Source: Paenibacillus tyrphae (GTDB taxonomy: Bacteria > Bacillota > Bacilli > Paenibacillales > NBRC-103111). From it: a stretch of 64,000 nucleotides of DNA. The notes beneath the pieces were generated by a model. It did no database searches, was not told the origin of the DNA, and saw only the letters and a program-made list of their open reading frames with translations. The stretch covers positions 1-64,000 of the forward strand of contig NZ_BSDJ01000031.1 in the NCBI RefSeq assembly GCF_027925525.1. The letters run 5' to 3'. The translations under genes were made by a program, and so were the position numbers. Shown in pieces: positions 31,946 through 40,931 of this stretch. Every line of letters starts with the position of its first letter. The stretch's first letter is position 1.

Positions 31946-34816
31946 CTATTGGAACTGGAACCAGTCTACATCTACGATACCGTTATCGCGGACGCTCCAT
32001 TTCGTATAGTTCGGGTTTTTAAAAGTCATATGAACGGTCTGCTTGCCGGTAACGGGCTTTTTCAGATCGACGGTATAGTTCTTGTAGAACGGCGCCAACT
32101 GCTTCGCGTCCACCGGCAGTGCCACATCTGCGATGAGCTCGCCCTGCGGGCCACCCAAGCGCACCTCCACCCGGGTATCCTTCGCCAGAACGGCTGCCCG
32201 AACTGTCAGCTTCGACGCTCCTTTTGCCCCGAAATCGACATCCTTAAACGACAGCCAATCGGCAAAATTCAAGTCGCGGACGTTCACATAAGTACCAGGC
32301 ACGAACAAGCCGTTGGACTGATCGTATTTTTCCGCCTGCAGGACGACGCCATTCTGAGGAATTTCCGGCGCCACAACCTTCACGCGGATTTCCGTCTTCA
32401 CACCCGGCTGGCCGTTGACCGGACCCGTCTGCGCCGTCAGCACCGCATCGCCTGGGCCTACTGCGGTCACTTTGCCCCGCGCATCCACTTTGGCGACAGC
32501 CTCGTTGTTCGATGTCCAAGTAACGTTTACGTTTGCTGCCGTGGAAGGCATGACGCGGATATTGACATAGTTCGTCCACCCGGTTTCCATTGTCAGCTTG
32601 TTGTCCTGCAGGTGCATCGCATGAATGGAAGCTGCGGCAACCGGACCTTTGTTGAACTGAACCTTCTGCCCGTTCCCCCATTTCCAAGTCAGCGCCTGCG
32701 GTTCGCTCGCCGTTCCGTCTTTGCCGACGGCAACCAGCTCCAGCTTCACATCATTCTCGCCGAGACGAGGAAGCGACTTGATGTAATACACTTCGTCGTA
32801 AATTCGTCCGACCCACTCGCGCTTGCCATTTACCACGCGCATGAGGTCGTAATACCAAACATCCTGCTGCTTCGCGTTGAAGTCCCACTTCACGAACATC
32901 GCGGCTTGATTGTCGTCGAACATCGCCTTCTCGATCCGGAAGCCCGTCGGGGCGGCAGGCGCCTGCGGTTTCTTGCCGTCCGTCAGCTTCAATTCGCCGA
33001 TGCTGGCTTTAAAGGGCACGTCCTCCGCCGATTGCGAGCCGACACGCAAACCGATCGCGGCGATGGTGCGTCCCTCGAACGGCTTCAGCTTGGCCGCAGC
33101 CGTGGTCCAATCGTCGCTCGGTCCGGCTTTCAAATCGACGGCGGCCGGATGCTGCGGGTCGTCCTTGAACGTAAGCAGCGCCTGAATGTCCGCCGCCTTC
33201 TTCAGATGCCCTTGCGCCTGGCCGTTGCCCTTCTTATCCGGCAGTTGGACGTCCGATTTGTATGTCAGCGACAGCTCCACGTCTTTGGTCACCGGCAGTT
33301 CGGTCTTGTACAGATGAATATCCGCTGCATGGCTCGAATTCAGCGTGCCTTCCACCTTCAAGGAAGAGCCGCCGTTCCATGCGGTTTCATAGTCGTATCC
33401 AACCGTAAGCGGCTTGCCTGCGGACTGTGTCCACCACTGCCATGTCGGCAGGATATCCTGCGCCGCCATGTTGTTCCACTCCGTATCGCTGGCCTTCCGG
33501 CCGTTCACGAAGAAGTCGAGTCCGTGCCCGTTGTTGAAGCGGGTCACGAACGGATAGGAGCCGATGACGGAGCGCTCCGGTATGTAATGGGCGATTCCCG
33601 GCCAGCTCTCATATTCGGTGCCGACCGCCCGGCCGCTCTCCGCAGGGTTGCTCTTCGGTCCTGACCAATAGGCCTGCTCGCGCTTCTCGATTTCCGGCTG
33701 CATGCGGATATCGAACGGATTAGGACCTTTGTTCCAGACCATGTCCGTGCCGAAAAGCGCTACGCTCGTCCGAGGCGTACGGGAGGCGTCGTTTTTGAAA
33801 ATCGCATCCAGCTCCAAGCCGCGGTCGAAGCGAAATTTGTCGTTTTCGATGCCCGCGAAGAGCGAGGCATACGGATCAAGACCAAGCTTGCGCGCATGGT
33901 CCGCGCTGCTCTCCAAGCCTTGCGGCGTATACGCGTAGTTCATGAAGATACTGTCGTGGGCGCGCTTTCCGTCACGCTCGTCCATCAGCCACGGCGAGTT
34001 TTCCTTATTGAATCCGTTTACATAGGAGACCTTGCCGTCCACGGTCAAGCTGTCGTACCAGCTCATATATAGCCCTTGGCTGCGCATATATTTCAGCATT
34101 TCCATCAGCAGAGCCGCATGCTCCTTGCTGATCGTCGCTTCTTGGTTGATAAAATATCCGTCGAAGCCGAAATACTTCGCCATCTCGATCATTTTATCCG
34201 CCACCGGAAATTTGCCGTCCGGCGTCTTCTCGACCAGCTCCGCGAAATTGATGTTGCGCGGCCAGAACCAGCCGCCCAGACTGATAACCCCGTTGCGGTG
34301 GGCCGCATCGGTATACGCCGGATTCGGCAGATTCACCACGCCATAATCCCGCTTGCCCTCTTCGGTTGGAGAGCCGTATACCGGCAAGCCGTGCCAGGAG
34401 GCATAAATGTCCTGATACTGCCAATATTTGAGCACGTTGCGGCTGAAGCTGTCATTATAGCGGTACCCCTCGAACCATTCCTCCTTATCGTAGTCGGCGG
34501 AAAGATTCATGACTTGGGCCGTGCTCGTTAATTCCGGATGCGCCTGCGTCGGCTGGAACGCTCCGATCCGCTTCGCTAACGGAACGCGGGAGCGAAAATA
34601 CTTCGCATACGGGTCGCTCTCCGGGGTCCATTCCTTAATCTGCTTGGCGTTGTAGCCGTACAAATAAGGCTGCTCCGGCCCTTTCGGCTTTTCCATCGCA
34701 AGAGCCGCTTTCGGCCCTAACATCAGAGTGGACGCCATAACGGCCGTCAACCCTATTGATACCACTTTCGTGACGGTTCGAGAGAAAGCTTTTTTCCGTT
34801 TTTTACGTTCTGACAT
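31946..34816 (-). CDS. Secreted GH85 endo-beta-N-acetylglucosaminidase with Ig-like and CBM-like domains
   Basis: A 956-residue protein begins with a basic signal peptide ending around AALAMEK. The GH85 catalytic domain covers roughly residues 40-480: PLAKRIGAFQPTQAHPEL, NGVISLGGWFWPR, and GFDGYFINQEAT, where Asn and Glu of NQE are the substrate-assisted catalytic pair, then SWYDSLTVDGKVSYVNGFN. Next come beta-sandwich modules, a BIG2-like domain (TWTSNNEAVAKVDARGKVTAVGPGDAVLTAQTG) and a C-terminal carbohydrate-binding module (LQAEKYDQSNGL to DVDWFQFQ). It should cut the chitobiose core of N-glycans outside the cell. The ATG at 34816 has AGAGAGGTG upstream. A cre-like site lies 160 bases upstream. 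Confidence 0.9.
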   Translation of the reverse strand: MSERKKRKKAFSRTVTKVVSIGLTAVMASTLMLGPKAALAMEKPKGPEQPYLYGYNAKQIKEWTPESDPYAKYFRSRVPLAKRIGAFQPTQAHPELTSTAQVMNLSADYDKEEWFEGYRYNDSFSRNVLKYWQYQDIYASWHGLPVYGSPTEEGKRDYGVVNLPNPAYTDAAHRNGVISLGGWFWPRNINFAELVEKTPDGKFPVADKMIEMAKYFGFDGYFINQEATISKEHAALLMEMLKYMRSQGLYMSWYDSLTVDGKVSYVNGFNKENSPWLMDERDGKRAHDSIFMNYAYTPQGLESSADHARKLGLDPYASLFAGIENDKFRFDRGLELDAIFKNDASRTPRTSVALFGTDMVWNKGPNPFDIRMQPEIEKREQAYWSGPKSNPAESGRAVGTEYESWPGIAHYIPERSVIGSYPFVTRFNNGHGLDFFVNGRKASDTEWNNMAAQDILPTWQWWTQSAGKPLTVGYDYETAWNGGSSLKVEGTLNSSHAADIHLYKTELPVTKDVELSLTYKSDVQLPDKKGNGQAQGHLKKAADIQALLTFKDDPQHPAAVDLKAGPSDDWTTAAAKLKPFEGRTIAAIGLRVGSQSAEDVPFKASIGELKLTDGKKPQAPAAPTGFRIEKAMFDDNQAAMFVKWDFNAKQQDVWYYDLMRVVNGKREWVGRIYDEVYYIKSLPRLGENDVKLELVAVGKDGTASEPQALTWKWGNGQKVQFNKGPVAAASIHAMHLQDNKLTMETGWTNYVNIRVMPSTAANVNVTWTSNNEAVAKVDARGKVTAVGPGDAVLTAQTGPVNGQPGVKTEIRVKVVAPEIPQNGVVLQAEKYDQSNGLFVPGTYVNVRDLNFADWLSFKDVDFGAKGASKLTVRAAVLAKDTRVEVRLGGPQGELIADVALPVDAKQLAPFYKNYTVDLKKPVTGKQTVHMTFKNPNYTKWSVRDNGIVDVDWFQFQ

Positions 34817-34975
34817 AACGCACCTCTCTTCGTTTGATCCGGCCTGGTACCATCCTAGCAATTGCTGCAGCTGCCAATCCAAGGAAAAGAAACGACTCGT
34901 CTATTCCACCCTAACACCCGTTCGCAGCAGCAGTAAAGTGGCCAAACAAAAGATTTCATGGACATATTAAATGAT

Positions 34976-34989
34976 TGTAAGCGCTGTAA
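34976..34989. promoter_or_regulatory. Possible catabolite-responsive element (cre)
   Basis: TGTAAGCGCTGTAA matches the cre consensus TGWAANCGNTNWCA at all but one position. It lies upstream of the GH85 gene. The rest of the 34817-35136 gap shows no other feature. Confidence 0.5.
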
Positions 34990-35136
34990 TAACATTTTAT
35001 GCTGGCGGAGGAAATTCCCGATAAATCCGACATTTTCGTGACCGTCCTCCTTCCGTTTCCTCTCCGGCACCGGCATGTAGTCCGCTTGTATGGTCAAATT
35101 GCCTATTTACATTTGCAGAGAGGTATGCTATTTTAA

Positions 35137-35156
35137 ATTTCGATACATATAGAAAT
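35137..35156. promoter_or_regulatory. ArsR operator copy 1
   Basis: ATTTCGATACATATAGAAAT is a nearly symmetrical repeat 26 bases upstream of the ArsR start. A second copy, identical at 16 of 20 positions, lies before the MFS gene. Confidence 0.65.
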
Positions 35157-35182
35157 AATACACGGGCAAGGATGAGGCAACG

Positions 35183-35464
35183 ATGGAGCACATTAACGCG
35201 GAACTGCAGCAAGCTGTCAAAATATACAAAGCTCTCGGAGAACCGACCCGGCTTAAAATCGCCCTGCTGCTTACGGAAGAAAGGAATCTGTGCTGCTCGG
35301 ATATCGGAAGCAAGCTCGAATGCGTTGCGGGCTCGACGCTGTCCCATCATTTGAAGCAGCTGACGGATTCCGGCCTGCTCAAGCTCCGCAAGGACGGCAC
35401 GTATATTTATTACAGCGTGAATCGCGAAATCGCCCAGAAGTATGCGCCGTATTTGCTGGAGTAG
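35183..35464 (+). CDS. ArsR/SmtB family regulator
   Basis: A 93-residue regulator: VKIYKALGEPTRLKIALLLTEERNLCCSDIGSKLECVAGSTLSHHLKQLTDSGLLKLRKDGTYIYYSV. The CC pair before the recognition helices and C58-type residues could bind a metal or thiol-reactive compound, but the classic ELCVCDL box is altered to NLCCSDI. It is followed by an operator copy and an MFS exporter, forming a self-contained regulated efflux unit. Confidence 0.87.
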   Translation: MEHINAELQQAVKIYKALGEPTRLKIALLLTEERNLCCSDIGSKLECVAGSTLSHHLKQLTDSGLLKLRKDGTYIYYSVNREIAQKYAPYLLE

Positions 35465-35480
35465 TTTTTTTTTCGGTTTT

Positions 35481-35500
35481 ATTTCTATATTTGTAGAAAT
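35481..35500. promoter_or_regulatory. ArsR operator copy 2
   Basis: ATTTCTATATTTGTAGAAAT has perfect seven-base arms. It lies between the ArsR stop and the MFS start, so the transporter may also have its own repressed promoter. Confidence 0.65.
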
Positions 35501-35540
35501 ATAAAAACAATGGAGTGGAGAGAGAGGAGTATCTATCATT

Positions 35541-36731
35541 ATGTCAAACACGTGGAAAATTTACATGCTGGCCGTCGTCAGTTTTCTTGTCGGCACGTCG
35601 GAGTTTATTATCGCCGGGATTTTGGATAAAGTCGCGGCGGATATCGGGGTTCCGGTGTCCGCTGCGGGTCAGCTCATTACCGTATTCTCGCTGGCCTATG
35701 CCTTTGGGACCCCTATTCTTATGGCGGCGACCGCCCGTCTGGAGCGGCGCAAGCTGCTGCTCTACTCCCTCGGCGTCTTCGTCGTCGGAAATGGAATGGC
35801 CGTGCTGCTGCCGGGATTTGAATTTCTGATCGTTTCCCGGATCATTCTCGCGCTCAGCACCGGTGTATTCGTCGTGACTGCCTTGACCGTCGCTTCCAAG
35901 ATGGCCCCGCCGGAGAGACAGGGACGGGCCATCGCGACGCTCGTCATGGGCTTCAGCACCGCCTTGATCGTCGGTGTCCCTCTCGGGAGGGTCGTCGCCT
36001 CCGTTTACGACTGGAAGATTACCTTCGCCGGAATCGGCGTGCTGGGGCTGCTTGCCATTCTGGCCGTCTCCTGGACGATTCCGCAAACGGACGGCGAGGA
36101 ACCGGTACCGCTTCGCAAACAGCTCGCGCTGATCAAAGAGCCGAGAATCGCCGTAGCTTTGCTTGTCACCTTCTTCTGGATTTCCGGCTATTCGATCGCT
36201 TACACCTACATTTCGCCGTTCCTGCTCACGGTGACCGGTATGAGCGAGCAAGGCGTGAGCGCAGGGCTGTTCGCCTTCGGAATCGCCAGTCTGATCGGCT
36301 CAAAGCTCGGAGGCTACGGCACCGACAAATGGGGCGTCCCCCGTACGCTGATCGGAGGCATGCTTCTTCACGCAGCGTCTCTCGTCCTGCTGTCGCTAGC
36401 CGCTCACTCCCCGGCAGCCGTCTTCCCGCTGCTCATGCTCTGGGCATTCTCCGCATGGTCGTCGGGTCCGACCCAACAGTACTATTTAATGACGCTTGCT
36501 CCCGAAGCGTCCGGCATTATGCTTAGCTTGAACAGCTCGGTGCTTCAACTGGCCATGGCGGCCGGCGCAGGGATCGGCGGTGTCGTCGTACAACAGGCCT
36601 CGCTGACCTCCATAAGCTGGATCGGAGCGGCAGGCGTCGTCGTAGCAGCATTGACGGCAGCCGCTTCCCTTGGCATCACCCGCTCCCACCGCCTGGCGCA
36701 GGAACGGAAGCTTCAGCAAGCCGGAGCTTAA
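35541..36731 (+). CDS. MFS efflux transporter (AraJ/CmlA-like)
   Basis: A 396-residue, twelve-helix major facilitator of the drug/sugar efflux type: SFLVGTSEFIIAGILDKVAADI at the start (a typical TSEFVVMG-like motif), LERRKLLLYSLGVFVVGNGMAV, and GTDKWGVPRTLIGGMLLH as the second motif A. It probably exports a drug-like compound sensed by the adjacent ArsR protein. A GGAGAGAGAGGAG purine stretch lies upstream of the ATG. Confidence 0.85.
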   Translation: MSNTWKIYMLAVVSFLVGTSEFIIAGILDKVAADIGVPVSAAGQLITVFSLAYAFGTPILMAATARLERRKLLLYSLGVFVVGNGMAVLLPGFEFLIVSRIILALSTGVFVVTALTVASKMAPPERQGRAIATLVMGFSTALIVGVPLGRVVASVYDWKITFAGIGVLGLLAILAVSWTIPQTDGEEPVPLRKQLALIKEPRIAVALLVTFFWISGYSIAYTYISPFLLTVTGMSEQGVSAGLFAFGIASLIGSKLGGYGTDKWGVPRTLIGGMLLHAASLVLLSLAAHSPAAVFPLLMLWAFSAWSSGPTQQYYLMTLAPEASGIMLSLNSSVLQLAMAAGAGIGGVVVQQASLTSISWIGAAGVVVAALTAAASLGITRSHRLAQERKLQQAGA

Positions 36732-36734
36732 AAA

Positions 36735-36783
36735 AAACAAGCCGGTGATAACACGGATTGACGTGTTGGACCGGCTTGTTTTA
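36735..36783. terminator. Bidirectional terminator between convergent MFS and SDR genes
   Basis: AACAAGCCGGT and ACCGGCTTGTT pair perfectly with an inner AACACG/CGTGTT stem. There are A and T runs on both sides. Confidence 0.85.
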
Positions 36784-36787
36784 TTGC

Positions 36788-37552
36788 TTACAGATGCGTG
36801 CCTCCGCTGACATCAATGCACTGGCCGGTAATCCACCGGCTGTCGGGAGAAGCGAGGAAAGCTGCGACGTCCGCAAGATCCTCCGGCTGCCCCCACCGGT
36901 CAAAGACCGAAAGACCGGCGGCAAATTTCCGCCCCTCCGGGTCCTGCAAGGTTGCGGTGTTCATATCTGTATCCGTGATTCCGGGCATGATTGCATTGAT
37001 GGTGATATTACGCGTTCCCAATTGCTTGGCTAAGGTGGAGGTCATTGTATTGATCGCTCCCTTGGTCATGCTGTAGCCGAGAAGATTGGGAAAAGCCACC
37101 CGTGTTACCGACGACGAGATGTTGATAATGCGCCCCTCGTCTTTCAGCCGGGGGAGAGCTTCCCGGATAAGGAACAGCGGCGCTTTGACGTTGATGGCGA
37201 TCTCTTCCTCGAAAAGCTCCTCCGTCAAATCCTCAATGAAGGCGGTTTGCGCGATTCCGGCATTGTTCACGAGAATATCGAAGCGGTTATCGCCCGTGCG
37301 TGCCCGCAGCGCTTCATCCATGGCTCCCATCAGTTCATATACGCCGTTGGCCGATTTGAAGTCCGCCCCAACCGCAAAAGCCGCCCCGCCCTTTTCCCAA
37401 ATCTCGCGAACGACCTCTTCAGCCGCCTCCCGGTTCTTGGCATAATGTACGGCGACCAATGCCCCTTCCTGCGCGAGACGCAGCGCGATGCCGCGTCCGA
37501 TCCCCCGGCTTGCTCCTGTCACCAAAGCTGCCTTGCCTTGCAATTTCCCCAT
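36788..37552 (-). CDS. SDR family oxidoreductase (FabG-like)
   Basis: A 254-residue classical short-chain dehydrogenase: the NAD(P)-binding TGASRGIGRG, NNAG at about residue 93, and the catalytic set Ser (ISSS), Tyr (GYSMTKGAI) with Lys four residues later. The C-terminus SPDSRWITGQCIDVSGGTHL is typical. The substrate cannot be read from sequence. GAGGGG precedes the ATG. Single-gene unit with a shared terminator. Confidence 0.85.
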   Translation of the reverse strand: MGKLQGKAALVTGASRGIGRGIALRLAQEGALVAVHYAKNREAAEEVVREIWEKGGAAFAVGADFKSANGVYELMGAMDEALRARTGDNRFDILVNNAGIAQTAFIEDLTEELFEEEIAINVKAPLFLIREALPRLKDEGRIINISSSVTRVAFPNLLGYSMTKGAINTMTSTLAKQLGTRNITINAIMPGITDTDMNTATLQDPEGRKFAAGLSVFDRWGQPEDLADVAAFLASPDSRWITGQCIDVSGGTHL

Positions 37553-37670
37553 ATTTTCCAGCCCCTCATGCTCGATTAACAGGTTCCCCTGCTCATCCTA
37601 GTTATAGCACAAGGCGGTTTTTGTTATGTTGCTCTCTCATTCATCGAACCGCAGCCGAGAAGTCCGCAGC

Positions 37671-38864
37671 CTACTGCTTCACCCATTCGGTACCGCTGAA
37701 CGTCTTGATGTGGTACCAGACCGCGCCTTCCGGCGACGTCCACTTCTCGAACGCCTGCACCTCCTGCGGGGAAAAGAAGCCTTCGATGTGGCACATTTCG
37801 CCAGTTGCAGGAAAATAATACGTCTGTGTCTTCTCCGTTAGCTTCACCGTCTCTTTAGTCGTTACGATGCCCTCGGGTCGCTCCAATAGCGCCCGCTTCA
37901 GATTTACCCACTTCAAGCCTGCCGGCGTTTCAAGCTGCGTCCATTCGCCTACATTCTGCACGGCTTTGTAAGCTCCCGGCTCCAACCAGCGAGTTCGATC
38001 AAAGCTCGGCATCCTATCCTCAAAATATCGCGTTTTGGTGGTCAGCTTCACAGGCTCGTTGAGCGCTTTATAATCTTCCAGCACTTCATTTTTAGGCTTG
38101 ATCCACCGCTCGCCTTGCGGGAGCCGCACCTTGTACCAGTTGAAGATGAAGAAAGCCTGCGGTGAATATTGCCATTTGGCGATGGCGTGAACGATGCCCG
38201 GTTCTACCGCTTCACCTTTCCCCTCTTCATACGGAACTTCATAGGCGGTTTCGGCTCCCGACAGCTTCAGATCATAGTCCACTGTCTTGGCATCGACATC
38301 CTCCATGAGAGCGGGCTTAAGAATCCACTTTGGACCCATCCATGTTGTCTCCACTTGGTACCATGTGCCGGTCTGTCCGCTGGCACTTGTCGCATTGATC
38401 ACGTATTTCGGTCCATAATGGAGCTCCGCAGTAGTCACGATTTCCTGGGGCGCAAGCGACTGTCCCGTATCTGTCCGGGCGTCAGGCCGGTCGAACAGCC
38501 TCTCCGTGCTTAGGAGCGTCAGTGTCTTCCTCCGTTCTTCGTAGGTCCCGTACAGCACTCTCTCGTCGTCACGGATCCACCGGTCTCCGAGCCAGGTTCG
38601 CACCTTGAGCCACTCCTCCGGCTTGCGCTCGTCATAGAAGCTAAAAGGCGCGCCAGGCGCAAGCTTCACGCTCTGATACGGCGAAATCGAGCCTAACGGA
38701 CGCCCTCCGCCTCCCTCCTGAGCGTACAGGTTCGTCTCCCCGACAATCACGAAGCTGATGGAGAACTCGTCGGCGTACGAGGTTGCAGGATAGTTCACTG
38801 TGGCGGGCAGCGTCAACAGCATGGCGACCCATACTGGGGCAAGTTTCCTCAAGACTTTCCTCAT
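37671..38864 (-). CDS. Secreted protein with five SH3-like repeats (paralogue 1)
   Basis: A 397-residue secreted protein: signal peptide to about residue 31, then five repeats of 55-70 residues starting near 34, 113, 197, 270 and 338. Each opens with a T/KLT-type strand, has a central P-Q/E-V or similar turn and ends with W-x-x-V/I-x-T then W-I/V (LKVRTWLGDRWIRD, YQVETTWMGPKWIL, YKVRLPQGERWIKP, TQLETPAGLKWVNL, YHIKTFSGTEWVKQ). This resembles bacterial GW/SH3-like wall-binding repeats. A related protein is encoded at 41132. Function is probably cell-wall or polymer binding. Confidence 0.75.
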   Translation of the reverse strand: MRKVLRKLAPVWVAMLLTLPATVNYPATSYADEFSISFVIVGETNLYAQEGGGGRPLGSISPYQSVKLAPGAPFSFYDERKPEEWLKVRTWLGDRWIRDDERVLYGTYEERRKTLTLLSTERLFDRPDARTDTGQSLAPQEIVTTAELHYGPKYVINATSASGQTGTWYQVETTWMGPKWILKPALMEDVDAKTVDYDLKLSGAETAYEVPYEEGKGEAVEPGIVHAIAKWQYSPQAFFIFNWYKVRLPQGERWIKPKNEVLEDYKALNEPVKLTTKTRYFEDRMPSFDRTRWLEPGAYKAVQNVGEWTQLETPAGLKWVNLKRALLERPEGIVTTKETVKLTEKTQTYYFPATGEMCHIEGFFSPQEVQAFEKWTSPEGAVWYHIKTFSGTEWVKQ

Positions 38865-38935
38865 CCAATGTCAATCCTTTCCTGTTTTTGTAACAGACGC
38901 GCAGCAGACAGGAAAGTTGCGAAGCTTCATGAAAC

Positions 38936-39442
38936 TTAGGCTTGATCCTGATACCAGAACAAGGCATACTCCGTCATGACCGAGGCATGCCCCATCTGAC
39001 GCAGCATCGCTGAAATATTGCCGCGGTGATACGTACCGTGATTCACGACCTGCATAACGATTTCCGATAGACGGGTTTCCCGGATTCCGGCGTACGGATT
39101 ATCTAGTACAATCGCCTTTTCCAAGTCGGCTTGCTCTCTGAAGAATGCTCTATACCGCTCGGACAAAACGGCGAACATCGCCTGTAACCCCTCGATGCTC
39201 TGCCCCTCCGCTTCTTTCGTCACCTGATCCGCCAGTCCCATCGCTTCTTTCATTGCTTTGCCGGCAGCGATCTCCAGCCATGAATTGTCAACAGTATATA
39301 TATGAGCCATTGCCTTCGATACGGATGGAAAAATGCTTACAATCTCCCGCTTGTATACATCTTGCGGAAGCTCCTTCAGTCGGTTAAGCATCGTCTGATT
39401 TGCCCACGCATGGTACTCATACATCGTTACGGCATTTGACAT
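38936..39442 (-). CDS. DinB family protein (paralogue 1)
   Basis: A 168-residue four-helix DinB/YfiT-like protein with a probable metal triad: H47 (AHIYTVDNSW) and the pair in VVNHGTYHRGN near residues 130-137. Family members include thiol-dependent transferases and stress-induced proteins. It is about 60% similar by eye to the DinB gene at 53930. AAAGGGG precedes the ATG. Upstream is a perfect 12-bp inverted repeat that is almost identical to one upstream of the second DinB gene. Confidence 0.85.
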   Translation of the reverse strand: MSNAVTMYEYHAWANQTMLNRLKELPQDVYKREIVSIFPSVSKAMAHIYTVDNSWLEIAAGKAMKEAMGLADQVTKEAEGQSIEGLQAMFAVLSERYRAFFREQADLEKAIVLDNPYAGIRETRLSEIVMQVVNHGTYHRGNISAMLRQMGHASVMTEYALFWYQDQA

Positions 39443-39494
39443 AAGTGATTCCCCTTTGCTTTTTTGAATTAACTGTTATGGTTAGTATACAAAA

Positions 39495-39524
39495 CGAAGT
39501 ATGACAACAGGGTGTCATACTTCG
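39495..39524. promoter_or_regulatory. Inverted repeat operator shared with the second dinB gene
   Basis: CGAAGTATGACA and TGTCATACTTCG are perfect 12-bp arms with the spacer ACAGGG, 52 bases upstream of the DinB start. The core GTATGACAACAG and TGTCATAC recurs at 54508-54537. Confidence 0.7.
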
Positions 39525-39543
39525 CAGAAAGCACTTTTTATTT

Positions 39544-39723
39544 TTATTTCAGCAGTTCCAGATCCGTCCAAGTTTTGGAACGATTCTGAACCCAGTTCGC
39601 CAGCGTATTGCTGTACCGGTGAATCGTGTAGATATCGCCTTGGCTGTCCCGAAACAGCTTCAAGTCGTCTTGCCGGTCCTGAGCCTTCGCAAGACGTTTC
39701 AGCGTCAGCTCCGGTGTTACCTC
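39544..39723 (-). pseudogene. C-terminal fragment of a gene truncated at the IS end
   Basis: Directly adjoining the right end of the IS element is an open frame of 59 codons without a start: EVTPELTLKRLAKAQDRQDD, then LKLFRDSQGDIYTIHRYSNT, ending LANWVQNRSKTWTDLELLK and TAA. It reads like real protein. I do not recognise the family, and no N-terminal part is visible on the other side of the element, so the original gene was probably also deleted there. Confidence 0.55.
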
Positions 39724-39900
39724 TTGAACACTCCCACCACCTGCGCTAATGGCGCTGAGGTGGGGGATTCTTGCGAACAGAGAAGCATCCTTCTCTTCTT
39801 GAGCAAGCGATCCCTGCGGTCCTCGCAGTTCAGTTGGCCTTAGCCAACAAACGCAGTCCTTCTTGCAAGATGTTCATGCTGGCATTGTGGTCACGGTCAT
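39724..39900 (-). ncRNA. Putative omega RNA (reRNA) of the TnpB element
   Basis: TnpB elements make a guide RNA from the 3' end of tnpB through the right end, with the guide read from flanking DNA. The expected hairpin (39732-39765 region) sits at the element end, and the first flanking bases on the minus strand, the would-be guide, are GAGGTAACACCGGAGC. The 5' boundary is a guess. With TnpB frameshifted the RNA may be a relic. Confidence 0.4.
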
Positions 39901-40931
39901 GGTGCGTCCCGCATCCTGAACAGGTCCACGATCGCATGTTTAGATTTTTCACTTCGGGGTTGCGCGATTGGCATACGTGACAAAGTTGACTGCTTGGATA
40001 GTTTTTGGCGACCATGCTGATCGTGCGACCATACCACGTTGCTTTATATTCCAGCATCGTGCGAAGGGTTGACCAGCTTGCTTCGGCAATGGACTTTGCT
40101 AACTTGTGATTTTTCATTAGACTTCGAACCTGCAAATCTTCCAGACAGATCGTTTGGTTTTCACGGATCCACTTGGCCCGGAGCTGATGTAGAAAGTCTT
40201 GTCGAGCGTTAGCGATTCGCTCATGTATGCGAGCGACTTTTTGCTTCGCTTTTCGATAGTTGGCTCCACCTTTCAGGCGACGAGACAAACGTCGCTGCCA
40301 AAACGCAAGTTGCTTTTCGCAGGTGCTTGGGACTCAGAGCGTTTTCTCCGCTGCTGCAAACGGCAAACGACTTGATGCCGAGGTCTATGCCGATGGCGGT
40401 ATCCACGTGAGGAAGCGGCTGGATGTCTACTTCACACAGGATCGAAACGAAGTACTTGCCTGTGCCGTTTCGACGCACCGTAGCAGACAAGATCCGTCCT
40501 TCGATTTCACGGGACTTGGCAAAGCGCACCCATCCCAGCTTCGGAAGCTTCAGCATATCGCAGGCAACGGCAATATTGCCGTTCGTAAACTTCGTGGTGT
40601 AACTTTGGACGGGATTGCGTTTGCTTTTAAAACGAGGCGGATCGTTTTGCTTTCGAAAGAAGCGATCAAACGCATCGGCCAGGCTGCGAACGGCAGATTG
40701 CAAAGCAATGCTGTCCACGTCCTTAAGCCAAGGCCATTCCTTTTTCAACGCTGGCAGCCCGGTTGCACAGGTCTGGTAAGACAAGCCTCTGCCTGTTTCC
40801 TGGAAGGTGTCGTTCCACCTCGCAAGGAAGTGGTTAAAGACAAAGCGAGCGCATCCAAACATCTGATGGATCAGCGTCGTTTGCACTTCTGTAGGGTAGA
40901 TGCGAAAGCGAAAAGCTTTATGATGCAACAT
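39830..40931 (-). pseudogene. tnpB: tnpB (RNA-guided nuclease / OrfB), frameshifted
   Basis: The N-terminal part (HHKAFRFRIYPTEVQ to HVDTAIGIDLGIKSFAVCSS) and the C-terminal part (RRLSRRLKGGANYRKAKQK to HDRDHNASMNILQEGL) lie in different frames that meet near 40300. RuvC residues are present in both parts: Asp in GIDLG, Glu in CLEDLQV and Asp in DRDHNAS. The zinc ribbon is intact (CHVC, CSGC). At the break CGAAAAGCAACTT lacks bases that an intact family member would have, so a small deletion is likely. The ATG at 40931 has AGAGG upstream. Confidence 0.85.

Noticed and set aside
31949..33664. 571-codon open frame on the plus strand
   Set aside because: Antisense to the GH85 gene; composition is typical of a shadow frame and no motif is present.
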